Origin: Vreelandella nanhaiensis
Lineage (GTDB): Bacteria > Pseudomonadota > Gammaproteobacteria > Pseudomonadales > Halomonadaceae
Assembly (NCBI RefSeq): GCF_003990185.1
Contig: NZ_RZHF01000005.1
Location: 186,001-250,000 of the forward strand
Length of the DNA stretch: 64,000 bases
Direction of reading: 5' to 3'
Shown: positions 9,459-18,770 of the stretch, one piece after another
How positions within the stretch are numbered: the first letter of the stretch is position 1
Layout: every line of letters begins with the position of its first letter
Notes under the pieces: model-generated
Databases searched by the model: none
Seen by the model: only the letters and a program-made list of their open reading frames with translations
What the model was told of the DNA's origin: nothing
Position numbers and translations under genes: made by a program

Positions 9459-10394
9459 ATGTACGACTTTGATGAACTCAATGCTTTTGCCAATGTAATG
9501 GCAACTGGAAGCCTGACGCGCAGTGCACAAGCCATGGGCTTGGCTAAATCGACGCTCAGCCGACGCATCAGTCAACTGGAAAATCGCCTTGATCAGCCGT
9601 TACTGCGCCGTCAGGCCAATCGTCTGATTCCCACAGAAGCTGGCCTGCTTTTTCATACCTACTGCCAGGAGCTTCTGGCGCTGGCAGCCAATAGTCAGGA
9701 GGCGCTGGCTGAACTCAAGGAGGAAATCAGCGGGCAGCTGACGCTCAAGGTGCATACGTCACTGACCAGAGGATGGGCGAGCGAGGTCATCAATGCTTTC
9801 GTACAGCGTTACCCCCATATTGAGTTAACGCTGCAAACACTTGAGGCACTGCCCACATCGCCGGATAGCCACTGTGTGCACGTCTGGCTTGGCGATCTAA
9901 GCGAGTGCGGTCTTCATCAGGAGCGGGTAGGTGAGTTCACGCGCGGCCTTTACACCAGCCCTCGCTACAGTAATGCCGCGTCGCTTCCTCAACACCCCAA
10001 CGAGCTTTATCAACACGCCTGGGTCGATTTACTCGGCACCACTCAGGAGGGTTTGCAGTTAAATCATGTCGACGGGGAAAGCCTCGCCTTTCACCCTCCT
10101 CGCTCTCGCCTGCGGGTCGACCTGGCCCTACTACATATGGACGCCATCGCCCGGGGCCAAGGGGTTGGAGTATTGTCCCACTGGCTGGTTCAGCAGCGCG
10201 AACAGCACCACCCTGGCGAACTGATCGTGTGCCTGCCGGGATGGGCGCCACCGCCTCTACCCATCACGCTTCTTTATGCTTATGGTCATCAGCCGCGCCG
10301 TGTTCATGCGCTTCTGGATTTTCTACGCGCCAGCATACCAGCTGAGTGGAGGAAGGTGCAGGACAATTCTATAGGCCAATCGCTTGCCAGTTAG
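9459..10394 (+). CDS. LysR-family transcriptional regulator
   Basis: 311 residues. The N-terminal winged helix-turn-helix is clear: FDELNAFANVMATGSLTRSAQAMG, then AKSTLSRRISQLENRLDQPLLRR and the LTPTEAG-like IPTEAG. The effector domain begins near residue 90 (LTLKVHTSLT). It faces away from the Fur-controlled receptor and is followed after 47 bases by an AEC-family permease gene in the same direction, which is its most likely target or operon partner. Effector unknown. Confidence 0.9.
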   Translation: MYDFDELNAFANVMATGSLTRSAQAMGLAKSTLSRRISQLENRLDQPLLRRQANRLIPTEAGLLFHTYCQELLALAANSQEALAELKEEISGQLTLKVHTSLTRGWASEVINAFVQRYPHIELTLQTLEALPTSPDSHCVHVWLGDLSECGLHQERVGEFTRGLYTSPRYSNAASLPQHPNELYQHAWVDLLGTTQEGLQLNHVDGESLAFHPPRSRLRVDLALLHMDAIARGQGVGVLSHWLVQQREQHHPGELIVCLPGWAPPPLPITLLYAYGHQPRRVHALLDFLRASIPAEWRKVQDNSIGQSLAS

Positions 10395-10441
10395 ATGGCT
10401 AATTAACGACAATAGTCCGCCCTGTCTGCCAAGGATTATTG

Positions 10442-11317
10442 ATGCTTGCTGAACTGTTTGCTGTGATGGCGCCCGTGCTTGCCGGGGCGGGGCTCGGTTT
10501 CTTATGGATCCGTTTAGGGCATCCATATCCTGTCGACTTCGTTACCCGCCTGGTTTTCAATATCGGCACGCCCTCACTTGTTTTAGCGTCATTAGCCGGT
10601 GCGGATATCGATGCCAACACCTTTGGCCGCACCATGCTGGCCACCGCGCTGGTGATCATCACGATGGGGATAGCGACCTTTGGCGTTGCCAAGCTGCTGA
10701 ATCGGGATTGGCGAGTTCTATTGGCGCCCATGATGTATCCCAATACCGGCAATATGGGACTCCCCGTCGTACTTTATGCATTTGGTAGCGCCGGCTTTGC
10801 TTATGGCATCACGGCAATGATTACCGTATCGCTGTTTCAGTTCACCTTAGGCGCCGCCCTCAACAGCCGAGGCAACCCGCTTAAAACCCTCGTCAAAACG
10901 CCTACGGTGTATGCCATATTGATTTCTATGGCGCTGCTGCTGACCAATACATCACTACCGCCTTGGCTTACCAACACCGTGGGCCTCATGTCTGGTTTTA
11001 CCGTGCCGTTGATGCTGATTACCCTTGGCGTTTCCCTTGCGAGCATTCAGGTAAAAAACCTGCGTTCAGGATTAGGATTTAGTCTGGTGCGCATTCCCTT
11101 GGCAGCTGGCGCCGCCTGGCTGATTGCAGGATGGCTTGGGCTTCCGCCGCTCGCGCAAAGTATCCTAGTAATCCAGATGTGCATGCCGGTAGCGGTATTC
11201 AACTACCTGTTTGCCCAGCGGGCACAGCGTGAGCCAGCCTATGTTGCAAGCCTGGTATTTTGCTCGACGCTGTTAGCCCTGTTTTACCTCCCACTTCTTC
11301 TGGCGCTACTCATGTAA
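10442..11317 (+). CDS. AEC-family (auxin efflux carrier-like) transporter
   Basis: 291 residues, about ten hydrophobic helices in two halves. The AEC pattern is seen in VFNIGTPSLVLASL in the first half and MMYPNTGNMGLPVVLYAFG, then VPLMLITLGVSLA and VIQMCMPVAVFNYLFAQR in the second. Bacterial members move malate, malonate or other organic anions; the substrate here is not evident. A TTG immediately before the ATG could also start translation. The preceding LysR gene is the obvious candidate regulator. Confidence 0.85.
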   Translation: MLAELFAVMAPVLAGAGLGFLWIRLGHPYPVDFVTRLVFNIGTPSLVLASLAGADIDANTFGRTMLATALVIITMGIATFGVAKLLNRDWRVLLAPMMYPNTGNMGLPVVLYAFGSAGFAYGITAMITVSLFQFTLGAALNSRGNPLKTLVKTPTVYAILISMALLLTNTSLPPWLTNTVGLMSGFTVPLMLITLGVSLASIQVKNLRSGLGFSLVRIPLAAGAAWLIAGWLGLPPLAQSILVIQMCMPVAVFNYLFAQRAQREPAYVASLVFCSTLLALFYLPLLLALLM

Positions 11318-11412
11318 CGTTAAAGCGGAACCCTGCACAAAGGCGAAGAGTCACTGCTAGACTGGGGAATTCAGCAATCACCTTGCGGTTACCCCACCTC
11401 AAAGGGCTCTTT

Positions 11413-12588
11413 ATGCATAATACAAACAAGGCTTACATAACGTTCCGCTGGCTAACGCTCGGGTTCACCGCGCTGTGCCTGGCGGCAGGTGCAGGCAACG
11501 CTCAGGCTGGGCCGGTGGGCGATGTGATCAAAACCGAGCATATTGATGTTACCCTTGAGCGAGTGGCAAAGGGCTTTGAACATCCGTGGGCAGTAGCGTT
11601 TCTACCGGATGGCCGTTACCTAGTCAGCGAGCGCAATGGTCAGTTGAATCTGGTGGAAGAGGATGGCCAATCACGGGTACTGGAGGGCATGCCCCGCGTG
11701 AATCATCACGGTCAGGGCGGTTTGCTGGATATTGTGCTACATCGTGATTTTGGAGACGGCAGCGGCGAGCACGACTGGATCTACTTCACCTGGAGCAAGC
11801 CAGACGATAGTGGCAGCCGCAGCGCGCTTTCCCGGGTGAAATGGCAAGGTGACGCGCTTGGCGATGTAGAGCATCTGTTTGAACAGGATCGCGCCTCCGG
11901 CCCTGGCCGCCATTACGGTTCGCGCATTGCTTGGTTAACCGATGGTACGCTGCTGATGAGTATTGGTGATCGAGGCTCTGATCCATCAAGAGCCCAGGCC
12001 AGCGATGATCATGCGGGTTCTACCGTGCGTTTGACCGAAACCGGCGATGTGCCCGACGATAATCCTTTTGTCGATGATGCTGGCACACTTGATGAAATAT
12101 ATACGCTGGGCAACCGCAATATTCAGGGGCTGGTGGTACGGCATAACGGCGATGCCTGGGCCTCGGAGCATGGGCCATTAACGGGTGATGAGCTTAATCT
12201 GCTTGAACCCGGCAATAACTATGGCTGGCCTGAAGTCACCCTGGGTAACGATTATGCTACCAACGAGCCCATTGGCGAAAACTCGTTGCCGGGCATGGCC
12301 GACCCTCATTATGACTTTGAGATTCGCTTTGCCCCCTCAGGGCTGGCAGAAGTCAGTGGAGACACCTTTGCCGCCTGGGAAGGCAACTTGCTGGCAGGCG
12401 GGCTGAGCAGTGAAATGCTGCTGCGCCTCACACTTGATGGCGACCAGGTGACGGAAAGCGAGCGCCTTCTTGAAGGGCAGATTGGGCGCATCCGCGATGT
12501 TCGCCAAGGGCCAGATGGAGCTATTTACTTGCTAACTGACGATAGCCAAGGCAGCCTCTACCGCTTGCTCCCTGCAGCACAACCTTAA
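11413..12588 (+). CDS. Secreted PQQ-dependent aldose sugar dehydrogenase (YliI/GDH-B-like)
   Basis: 391 residues from the ATG at 11413; earlier in-frame starts run back into the permease gene and lack a signal sequence. The signal peptide (ALCLAAGAGNAQA) is followed by the soluble glucose-dehydrogenase beta-propeller pattern: HPWAVAFLPDGRYLVSERNG, NHHGQGGLLDIVLHRDF, GSRIAWLTDGTLLMSIGDRG, YTLGNRNIQGL and WASEHGPLTGDELNLLEPGNNYGWP. Family members oxidise aldoses in the periplasm using PQQ and calcium. No PQQ synthesis genes are in this window, so cofactor supply must be elsewhere or external. Confidence 0.9.
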   Translation: MHNTNKAYITFRWLTLGFTALCLAAGAGNAQAGPVGDVIKTEHIDVTLERVAKGFEHPWAVAFLPDGRYLVSERNGQLNLVEEDGQSRVLEGMPRVNHHGQGGLLDIVLHRDFGDGSGEHDWIYFTWSKPDDSGSRSALSRVKWQGDALGDVEHLFEQDRASGPGRHYGSRIAWLTDGTLLMSIGDRGSDPSRAQASDDHAGSTVRLTETGDVPDDNPFVDDAGTLDEIYTLGNRNIQGLVVRHNGDAWASEHGPLTGDELNLLEPGNNYGWPEVTLGNDYATNEPIGENSLPGMADPHYDFEIRFAPSGLAEVSGDTFAAWEGNLLAGGLSSEMLLRLTLDGDQVTESERLLEGQIGRIRDVRQGPDGAIYLLTDDSQGSLYRLLPAAQP

Positions 12589-12646
12589 CATGTTTAATAA
12601 TGGCGCCTTTCAATGATGAAACGCTTAACACCACCATGGATGCAGC

Positions 12647-14092
12647 ATGCGACTTCGTAATTTAATTATCCTAACCGTGATCGTACCGCTGTTTGTTGTC
12701 CTGGTGGTGTTCAGTCTGGTGGCAATCAAGTCGCTGGAAGACAATGTCCGTTCCAAATTACAGACCGAAGTCGAAATTATCACTCGGGCGCTCAGCACCT
12801 CATTGAGCTATGCCGTCGCCCGGGACAGCCCTACCCCACTTGAAGAAGCACTTCAGTCGGCGTTTTCGTTTCATCGCATTTACGGGGCTTACGTGTTCGA
12901 CCTGCAAGGGCGTGAGGTGTATGGGCTGGGCCTTGGCAAGGATCTCTTTACTGCCGAGGAGATACGCCAGGTGATTGAGCGTGATGACCTTTATAGTAAC
13001 TACCGCCAACATGAAGGCTGGACCTACTACTCCGCGATTACGCCACTGCGCACGCAAGACGGTACCGTGCATGGCGTGCTTCAGGTTAACCGGCTGAATA
13101 CCGGCATCGAAAATTACACCGGTTTTATTAGTGTGGTAGCGGTGCTTGTGTTTGTCATTGGTGCTGCTGGCATTGTGTTCAGCATCTGGTGGGGGTTCAG
13201 ACGTTTCATAGAGCGCCCGCTTAACCGCTTGTTGCACGTTATGCTGCTAGTTGAAGATGGCGACCGAAGCCAGCGTGCTACCATAGAAGGTCCTGCCGAA
13301 TATCGCCGGCTTGCCTCAGGTCTGAACGGCATGCTGGATGCCATGGCGGAAAAGGATCGCGATATCGAGGCGCGCCAAAACCGCGAGATGGAATTGGAAA
13401 AACGCCTGCGCAAGTCTAAAAAACTGGCCGAGCTAGGCGTTCTGGCCGCCGGAGTCGCCCACGAAATTGGCGCTCCGCTAACGGTCATCAATGGCCAGGC
13501 CCAGCGGCTGGCGCGTCGCGATGTTATAGGCGATGATGAACGGGCAAAGCTTGGGCGTATTCGCGGTGAAGTGGAGCGTATTGTGGAAATCGTCCGTCAA
13601 CTGATGGAATTAGGCCGTCAGCACAATGTCGAAAAGGGCGAACTGGCATTAGATCAACTGATTCAAAATGCCAGTGACCTGGTGGAAGAGGAGCTGGAGC
13701 CACGAAATATTCGACTTGATATTGATCTTCCCTCTCCTACCCCCCATTTATTGGCCAATGGACAGCAAATTGTTCAGGTGCTTACTAACTTGTTGCGTAA
13801 CGCCGCTCAAGCACCTGATGTAAGTCACGTTCGCGTGCGCGCACGAACAAATAACCATGAATTGACGCTTTATGTGGAAGATAACGGGCCAGGCATTCCT
13901 GTCGACAATCATCAGCATGTTTTTGACCCCTTTTTCACTACCAAGCCGGTGGGTCAAGGCAGCGGCCTGGGGCTCTCCATGGTGCACCGTATTATCAATG
14001 ACCACGGCGGTACGATTGGCGTGTTTAACAGCGCTCTTGGCGGCGCTGGATTTGAAATCACGCTTCCCCTTACTGAAACCGCATCCGCTTGA
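12647..14092 (+). CDS. Membrane sensor histidine kinase of a sigma-54 two-component system
   Basis: 481 residues. TM1 at about 7-27, a periplasmic sensor of about 130 residues, TM2 at about 162-185, then HAMP and a charged coiled coil. HisKA carries VAHEIGAPL with His272 as the phospho-acceptor; the usual EIxNPL reads EIGAPL. The ATPase domain shows the N box LTNLLRNAAQA, G1 VEDNGPGIP, F box FDPFFTTKP and G2 GSGLGLSM. It is followed by its NtrC-type partner 11 bases later, so the two are co-transcribed. The signal is unknown. Confidence 0.92.
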   Translation: MRLRNLIILTVIVPLFVVLVVFSLVAIKSLEDNVRSKLQTEVEIITRALSTSLSYAVARDSPTPLEEALQSAFSFHRIYGAYVFDLQGREVYGLGLGKDLFTAEEIRQVIERDDLYSNYRQHEGWTYYSAITPLRTQDGTVHGVLQVNRLNTGIENYTGFISVVAVLVFVIGAAGIVFSIWWGFRRFIERPLNRLLHVMLLVEDGDRSQRATIEGPAEYRRLASGLNGMLDAMAEKDRDIEARQNREMELEKRLRKSKKLAELGVLAAGVAHEIGAPLTVINGQAQRLARRDVIGDDERAKLGRIRGEVERIVEIVRQLMELGRQHNVEKGELALDQLIQNASDLVEEELEPRNIRLDIDLPSPTPHLLANGQQIVQVLTNLLRNAAQAPDVSHVRVRARTNNHELTLYVEDNGPGIPVDNHQHVFDPFFTTKPVGQGSGLGLSMVHRIINDHGGTIGVFNSALGGAGFEITLPLTETASA

Positions 14093-14103
14093 GGACAACA
14101 TTT

Positions 14104-15504
14104 GTGACCCATCAGGAACACCCTTTACCTTTGCTGGTAGTGGAAGACGATCCCGCTATACGAGAGCTTTTAGAAGAAGAGCTGAACGATGCGGGCTATC
14201 AGACGCTTGGTGTGCCCAGCGCTGAAGAGGCGATCGCCCTGCTAAGCCATACGCCTGTGGCCATGATGATTACCGATGTACGCCTGCCTGGGATGACCGG
14301 CATTCAGCTTTTACAGCAGGTTCGCCAAAGTGGCAGCGAGCTTGGAATCATTGTTATTACAGCCTTTGGTACTATCGATCAGGCGGTTGAAGCACTCAAG
14401 CTGGGTGCCAACGACTTCCTGACCAAACCGCTTGATCTGGATGCCATTCGCGAAGCGGTCTTTCGGGTACTGGAACGCCAGCGCCTATCACTTTCACACG
14501 ATACGGAGCTTAGCCACTTTCATGGCATCGTGGGTAAAAGTGATGCCATGCAGTCGCTATTTCATGATGCTTCCCGCTTGGCTAAAAGCAATGCGCCCAT
14601 TCTTATCCTGGGGGAAAGCGGTACCGGCAAGGAGCTTCTGGCACGCGCAATTCATCAGGAAAGTCCACGCCATGACGCTCCTTTCGTCCCCGTCAACTGT
14701 GCCAGCATCCCCGCTGACCTGATGGAAAGCGAGTTTTTTGGCCACGTGAAAGGCGCATTTACCGGAGCCAACGAAGCGCGTAAGGGTCTTTTTCAAACAG
14801 CTCAAGGTGGTAGCCTGTTTCTGGATGAAATTGGTGAAATGCCGATTAACCTGCAGGCTAAATTGCTGCGGGCGCTGCAGGAAAAAACCGTGCGCCCGGT
14901 GGGCGGTGAGCGCGAAGAAACCGTCGATGTGCGTATTATTGCCGCGACCCACCGCAACCTGGATAAAGAAATCGAACAGGAAAGCTTTCGTAGCGACCTG
15001 TTCTACCGCCTGGAAACTTTCTCGCTTCGAATTCCGCCTTTGCGCGAACGGGGCAGCGATATTGAACATCTGATTTTTGCCCTGATTGATAAACACTCAG
15101 AGGCACAGAATAAACAGATTGAGCAGATCGAGCCCGATGCACTCAACAGCCTGCTTCACTACTCTTATCCTGGCAACGTGCGCGAACTGGAAAATGCCAT
15201 CATGCGCGCAGTCACACTAAGCGAAGAGGGTATTTTACAGTACCAGGATTTACCCGAGCGGCTGCGTGAACACTCTCCTCAGGACGCTGGCGTTGAAATT
15301 ACGCCAACCTTGAACGGTGAAATACTGCCCGGCACTCAGTTACCCGCGCCTGCTCCTACCCGTTGGCCAAGCCTCGAGGAGGTGGAAAAGCGCTATATTC
15401 GTAAAGTTCTGGAAGCCACGGGTGGAAATAAACGCCGTACAGCGGAGTTGCTGGGAATAGCGCGAAGAACACTATACCGTCGGCTTGAAGACAGCGAAGA
15501 GTAA
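14104..15504 (+). CDS. NtrC-family sigma-54-dependent response regulator
   Basis: 466 residues from a GTG preceded by TGAGGAC at good spacing; this TGA is also the kinase stop, which suggests coupled translation. The receiver has acidic VVEDDP and Asp58 in MMITDVRLPG. The AAA+ domain has Walker A GESGTGKE (170-177), GAFTGA (217-222), the sigma-54-contacting loop, and LFLDEIGEM. The C-terminus is a Fis-type helix-turn-helix (GGNKRRTAELLGIARRTLYRRL). It activates sigma-54 promoters once phosphorylated by the adjacent kinase. Targets are unknown; the two small lipoproteins next door are worth testing. Confidence 0.94.
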   Translation: MTHQEHPLPLLVVEDDPAIRELLEEELNDAGYQTLGVPSAEEAIALLSHTPVAMMITDVRLPGMTGIQLLQQVRQSGSELGIIVITAFGTIDQAVEALKLGANDFLTKPLDLDAIREAVFRVLERQRLSLSHDTELSHFHGIVGKSDAMQSLFHDASRLAKSNAPILILGESGTGKELLARAIHQESPRHDAPFVPVNCASIPADLMESEFFGHVKGAFTGANEARKGLFQTAQGGSLFLDEIGEMPINLQAKLLRALQEKTVRPVGGEREETVDVRIIAATHRNLDKEIEQESFRSDLFYRLETFSLRIPPLRERGSDIEHLIFALIDKHSEAQNKQIEQIEPDALNSLLHYSYPGNVRELENAIMRAVTLSEEGILQYQDLPERLREHSPQDAGVEITPTLNGEILPGTQLPAPAPTRWPSLEEVEKRYIRKVLEATGGNKRRTAELLGIARRTLYRRLEDSEE

Positions 15505-15520
15505 GTGAACCAACCCATTT

Positions 15521-15551
15521 AAAAAGCCAGATCAGCAATCGCTCATCTGGC
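15521..15551 (-). terminator. Terminator between the response regulator and the small lipoprotein gene
   Basis: On the minus strand GCCAGAT pairs with ATCTGGC and is followed by TTTTTAAAT, directly after the minus-strand lipoprotein stop. It may also act weakly on the plus-strand regulator transcript. Confidence 0.7.
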
Positions 15552-15565
15552 CTTCACATAATAGA

Positions 15566-15766
15566 TTAGGTGCCATCTTCCGTTGGCGGTATACCATTGT
15601 TATCGTCATTAGCCATCGGCCCCTGATTTAGCGGCTCTTCAGGCTCAGGCTGAGCATTCTCATTCGGGGGATCATCTTCTCCGCAGCCTACCAGTAGAAC
15701 CGTACTAAAGGCACAGATGAAGGCCAATAATAGTGCCTTGATGCGATATTTATTCAGTATCACCAT
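15566..15766 (-). CDS. Very small acidic lipoprotein
   Basis: 66 residues. A lipoprotein signal peptide ends in the lipobox LVGC with Cys28 as the lipidated residue; Gly at +2 argues for the outer membrane. The mature part is only about 39 residues, rich in Asp, Glu, Pro, Asn and Gln, with no predicted fold. AAGGAG lies well placed before the ATG, which supports a real gene. A sister lipoprotein of the same style lies upstream on the same strand. Function unknown. Confidence 0.72.
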   Translation of the reverse strand: MVILNKYRIKALLLAFICAFSTVLLVGCGEDDPPNENAQPEPEEPLNQGPMANDDNNGIPPTEDGT

Positions 15767-15880
15767 GCCGCTCTCCTTTGCTTATCATAGTGGATATGAG
15801 TATTTACCCCTATCAACATAGCCAAGCTCCCTGGCGATGCAAGGCGCTGGCCGATATTAGGCAAATAAGAAATCAAAGAT

Positions 15881-15906
15881 AAAAAAACCCCCGCAGGCGC
15901 GGGGGG
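15881..15906 (-). terminator. Rho-independent terminator after the larger acidic lipoprotein
   Basis: On the minus strand CCCCCGCGCCTGCGGGGG is followed by TTTTTTTA, about 80 bases beyond the lipoprotein stop. Confidence 0.85.
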
Positions 15907-15984
15907 AAGGATGATAAACCGTGTGGAGCAGCCGCAGGGAACGAACAGCTGAAGCGGCTTATCATCGTAGGGATCGGTAGGTGG

Positions 15985-16374
15985 TTACTGGCCGCTGGTT
16001 AGCTCGTCATCATTTTCTTCATTGGCACCTGGCATCGGGTCCGTACCTTCGCCAAACCCGGGCTCTTCGTTCACGGGGTTAGTACGAGCCTCGTCTGAAG
16101 GCTGAATAGACTCTTGAGGAACAGGTGCATCATCTGCTGTTGAGCCTGCTTGGCCTGTAGAGGACGTACCGGCAGGTTCCTGAGTTACTGTGCCATCTGC
16201 CTCGGGCGACGTATTAGCACCTTGCTCCATAGATTCAGGCTGCTGCGCGGGGGGCATCTCTTCATCGCCATTATCACCACAACCTGCAAGGAGAAGAACG
16301 CTTGCAGCCGTAGCTGCCATGCACAGTGAAAGTATACGCGGGCGTTTCATTTTTACGTTTACATGCTTATCCAT
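15985..16374 (-). CDS. Acidic low-complexity lipoprotein
   Basis: 129 residues from the ATG at 16374, chosen because GGAGG precedes it at 8 bases; a longer frame lacks a ribosome site. The lipobox LAGC places the lipidated Cys at residue 32, followed by Gly-Asp. The mature region of about 98 residues is almost entirely Glu, Asp, Pro, Gln, Ser, Thr and Gly and is expected to be disordered. It shares the CG(E/D)D...PP opening with the 66-residue lipoprotein downstream. Each gene has its own terminator. No function is recognised; such acidic tethered proteins are common in halophiles. Confidence 0.75.
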   Translation of the reverse strand: MDKHVNVKMKRPRILSLCMAATAASVLLLAGCGDNGDEEMPPAQQPESMEQGANTSPEADGTVTQEPAGTSSTGQAGSTADDAPVPQESIQPSDEARTNPVNEEPGFGEGTDPMPGANEENDDELTSGQ

Positions 16375-16737
16375 AAATTCTGCCTCCATGACGTCCTGTG
16401 CAAATATCCTGAACTGTTCCCTATACATTGCATGCATCACACCAAATACCAAAATAACTCAACAAAACAAACACAAATCAAAAACTTACTTTAAAAATAA
16501 TAATGCTGAATAAGCTTTAATACTGGGTAAAAAATGGCACATGTGGCATTTATTGGCAGCGTTGAAAGGAGCGTTGTGACACAGACGAAGCATTTATGTA
16601 TAATATTTTCTAATAGTTAAATAACAAAAATATATTTTTTATTTATGAGCGCTTTGTGTGGCTGTTTTTTATAGGTAGAAATTGGGTAAGGGAAAGCAAC
16701 AACACAAAGTGCCTACTACTAATAAAAGGCATAGCCA
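16375..16737. other. AT-rich intergenic region upstream of the betaine importer
   Basis: About 360 bases without a convincing gene, clearly more AT-rich than its surroundings, with long A/T runs near 16605-16645. It holds the promoter described separately and presumably the control region for both the divergent lipoprotein and the proVWX-type operon. No repeat or RNA gene was recognised in it. Confidence 0.6.
16576..16604 (+). promoter_or_regulatory. Strong sigma-70-type promoter for the betaine importer operon
   Basis: GTGACA, 17 bases, TATAAT: five of six and six of six consensus matches at ideal spacing. It leaves a leader of roughly 125 bases before the proV-like ATG. Osmotic control is expected for such operons but is not shown by the sequence. 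Confidence 0.72.
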
Positions 16738-17940
16738 ATGGATGAACAGCGTCCTGTTAAAATCAAAGTACGCGGCTTGAGTAAGGTATTTGGCAAACAG
16801 CCAAAAAAAGCCTTGGCATTACGTGATCAAGGATTGAACCGCTCTGATATTCTGGAAAAAACAGGTCAGACTTTGGGCCTTTCTAATATCTCCTTCGATG
16901 TCTATGAAGGTGAGCTGCTGGTTATCATGGGACTTTCGGGCTCGGGTAAATCTACCCTGATTCGTTGCCTCAACCGCCTAATTGATACCACGGAAGGCGA
17001 AATCATTATTGATGGCGAGAATATTCCTACGCTAGGCGAAAAGGCTTTATTAGCATGCCGCCGTCGACATTTCTCCATGGTATTTCAAAACTTTGCCCTC
17101 TTTCCCCATCGCACGGTACAGGAAAATGCCGAGTTTGGTCTGGAGATCCGAGGTATCGCCAAAACAGAGCGCAAGCAGATCGCCCATACCGCTCTTAAAC
17201 AGGTGGGCCTTGAAGGCTGGGAGGATGCTTATCCTAATCAGCTCTCTGGTGGTATGCAGCAACGCGTTGGGTTGGCGCGGGCACTCGCCAATGATGCAAG
17301 CGTACTGTTGATGGACGAAGCCTTTTCGGCACTTGACCCTTTGATTCGTAAGGATATGCAGCAGGAGCTTTTGCAGCTTCAAACCAGAATGCAGAAAACA
17401 ACTGTCTTTATTACCCACGATTTAGACGAAGCCCTTAATATCGGTGACCGCATCGTGCTGCTTAAAGATGGCGAAGTGGTTCAAATAGGCACTCCGGAAG
17501 AAATCCTCACTCAGCCAGCCGATGACTATGTCCGCCGCTTTATCGAAAGTGTTGACCGCTCACGGGTGTTAACCGCCGCAAGCGCCATGCGCCCACTGCG
17601 CACCACAGCACGAGACAGCGACGGCCCGCGTACCGCGCTGCATCGAATGCGCGATCACGCGCTTGACTCCATCTACGTAACTGACCGTGACCGTCAATTG
17701 CTTGGCCTGCTTGAGGCGGAAGCCGCCAACACCGCCATCCAAGAAGGGGCTGAAAGTATTTCTGGCTACCTGACCCAGGACTTTCGCAAAGTGCCACCTG
17801 ATGAGCCCTTGCATCACCTGTTTGCCATGTTTAGTGAAAAGAGCTTTCCCATTGCCGTTATAGACGAACAGCACCGGCTGCAGGGCGTTGTGGTGAAAGG
17901 TGCCGTACTGGATGAACTGGCCAAAGCAGGAGAGCAGTAA
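16738..17940 (+). CDS. proV: Glycine betaine/proline ABC transporter ATP-binding subunit
   Basis: 400 residues, matching E. coli ProV in length and layout. The family N-terminal extension (GLNRSDILEKTGQTLGLSNISF) precedes Walker A GLSGSGKST (65-73); the signature LSGGMQQRVGLARAL and Walker B LLMDEAFSALDPL follow. The C-terminal third holds a pair of CBS domains, which in OpuA-type transporters sense ionic strength. It powers uptake of betaine-type compatible solutes. The stop overlaps the permease start as TAATG. Strong promoter upstream. Confidence 0.93.
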   Translation: MDEQRPVKIKVRGLSKVFGKQPKKALALRDQGLNRSDILEKTGQTLGLSNISFDVYEGELLVIMGLSGSGKSTLIRCLNRLIDTTEGEIIIDGENIPTLGEKALLACRRRHFSMVFQNFALFPHRTVQENAEFGLEIRGIAKTERKQIAHTALKQVGLEGWEDAYPNQLSGGMQQRVGLARALANDASVLLMDEAFSALDPLIRKDMQQELLQLQTRMQKTTVFITHDLDEALNIGDRIVLLKDGEVVQIGTPEEILTQPADDYVRRFIESVDRSRVLTAASAMRPLRTTARDSDGPRTALHRMRDHALDSIYVTDRDRQLLGLLEAEAANTAIQEGAESISGYLTQDFRKVPPDEPLHHLFAMFSEKSFPIAVIDEQHRLQGVVVKGAVLDELAKAGEQ

Positions 17941-18770
17941 TGGAAATCCCTCATCTTCCCCTGGGCAGTTGGATCGAAACCGGCCTTAACTGGTTAACCA
18001 GCGAGTATTCGGTTGTTACTCGGGGTATTTCGCGCTTTACCCAAACCGGTATTAACAGCTTGAACGATGGTTTGATGTGGCTGCCGGAATGGGCGCTTCT
18101 AGCCCTTATCGCCCTGCTTTGCTGGAAACTTGCTGGCCCCCGGCTTGCCATTGGCGGCGCGGCAGGCCTGGCCCTAATCTGGAACATGGGCCTTTGGAAC
18201 CCGATGATCGAAACCTTGACCTTAGTGGTCATTGCAACGCTGGTAGCAATCATTATCGCACTTCCCGTTGGCATTGCAGCCGCGCTGTCAGAACGCCTTT
18301 ACCGGGTGATCATGCCAGTCCTCGATTTTATGCAGACCATGCCCGCGTTCGTTTATCTAATACCCGCCATTCCGTTTTTTGGCATTGGTTCAGTATCGGC
18401 CATTTTTGCCACGGTAATATTCTCAATGCCGCCCGCCATCCGCTTCACGACGTTGGGTATTCGCCAAGTGCCTATTGAGCTGATCGAGGCCGCCGACTCC
18501 TACGGTGCCACCCGTAGTCAGAAGCTATTTAAAGTGCAGTTACCGCTTTCGCTACCGACGGTAATGGCAGGTATCAACCAGACCATCATGCTGGCCCTCT
18601 CCATGGTGGTCATTGCCGCCATGATCGGCGCGGATGGTTTAGGCAGCGAAGTATGGCGTGCCATCCAGCGCCTTCGCCCCGGCGACGGTTTTGAGGCAGG
18701 TATTGCGGTCGTTATCCTGGCCATGTTACTGGATCGTTTGACCCAGTCGTTTCGCAGAACATCAAAATAG
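17940..18770 (+). CDS. proW: Glycine betaine/proline ABC transporter permease
   Basis: 276 residues. It has an N-terminal amphipathic stretch, then helices with the OpuAB/ProW pattern: NPMIETLTLVVIATLVAIII, VLDFMQTMPAFVYLIPAIPF and the EAA-like loop ELIEAADSYGATRSQKLFKVQLPLS cut across positions 181-205. It forms the membrane channel with the ATPase immediately upstream. The start overlaps the preceding stop by one base, implying coupling. E. coli ProW has a longer N-terminal tail. Confidence 0.92.
   Translation: MEIPHLPLGSWIETGLNWLTSEYSVVTRGISRFTQTGINSLNDGLMWLPEWALLALIALLCWKLAGPRLAIGGAAGLALIWNMGLWNPMIETLTLVVIATLVAIIIALPVGIAAALSERLYRVIMPVLDFMQTMPAFVYLIPAIPFFGIGSVSAIFATVIFSMPPAIRFTTLGIRQVPIELIEAADSYGATRSQKLFKVQLPLSLPTVMAGINQTIMLALSMVVIAAMIGADGLGSEVWRAIQRLRPGDGFEAGIAVVILAMLLDRLTQSFRRTSK

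Noticed and set aside
12647..14092. Unusual HEIGAPL in place of HEIxNPL in the sensor kinase
   Set aside because: All other kinase boxes are intact and such variants occur in NtrC-partner kinases, so loss of function is not implied.
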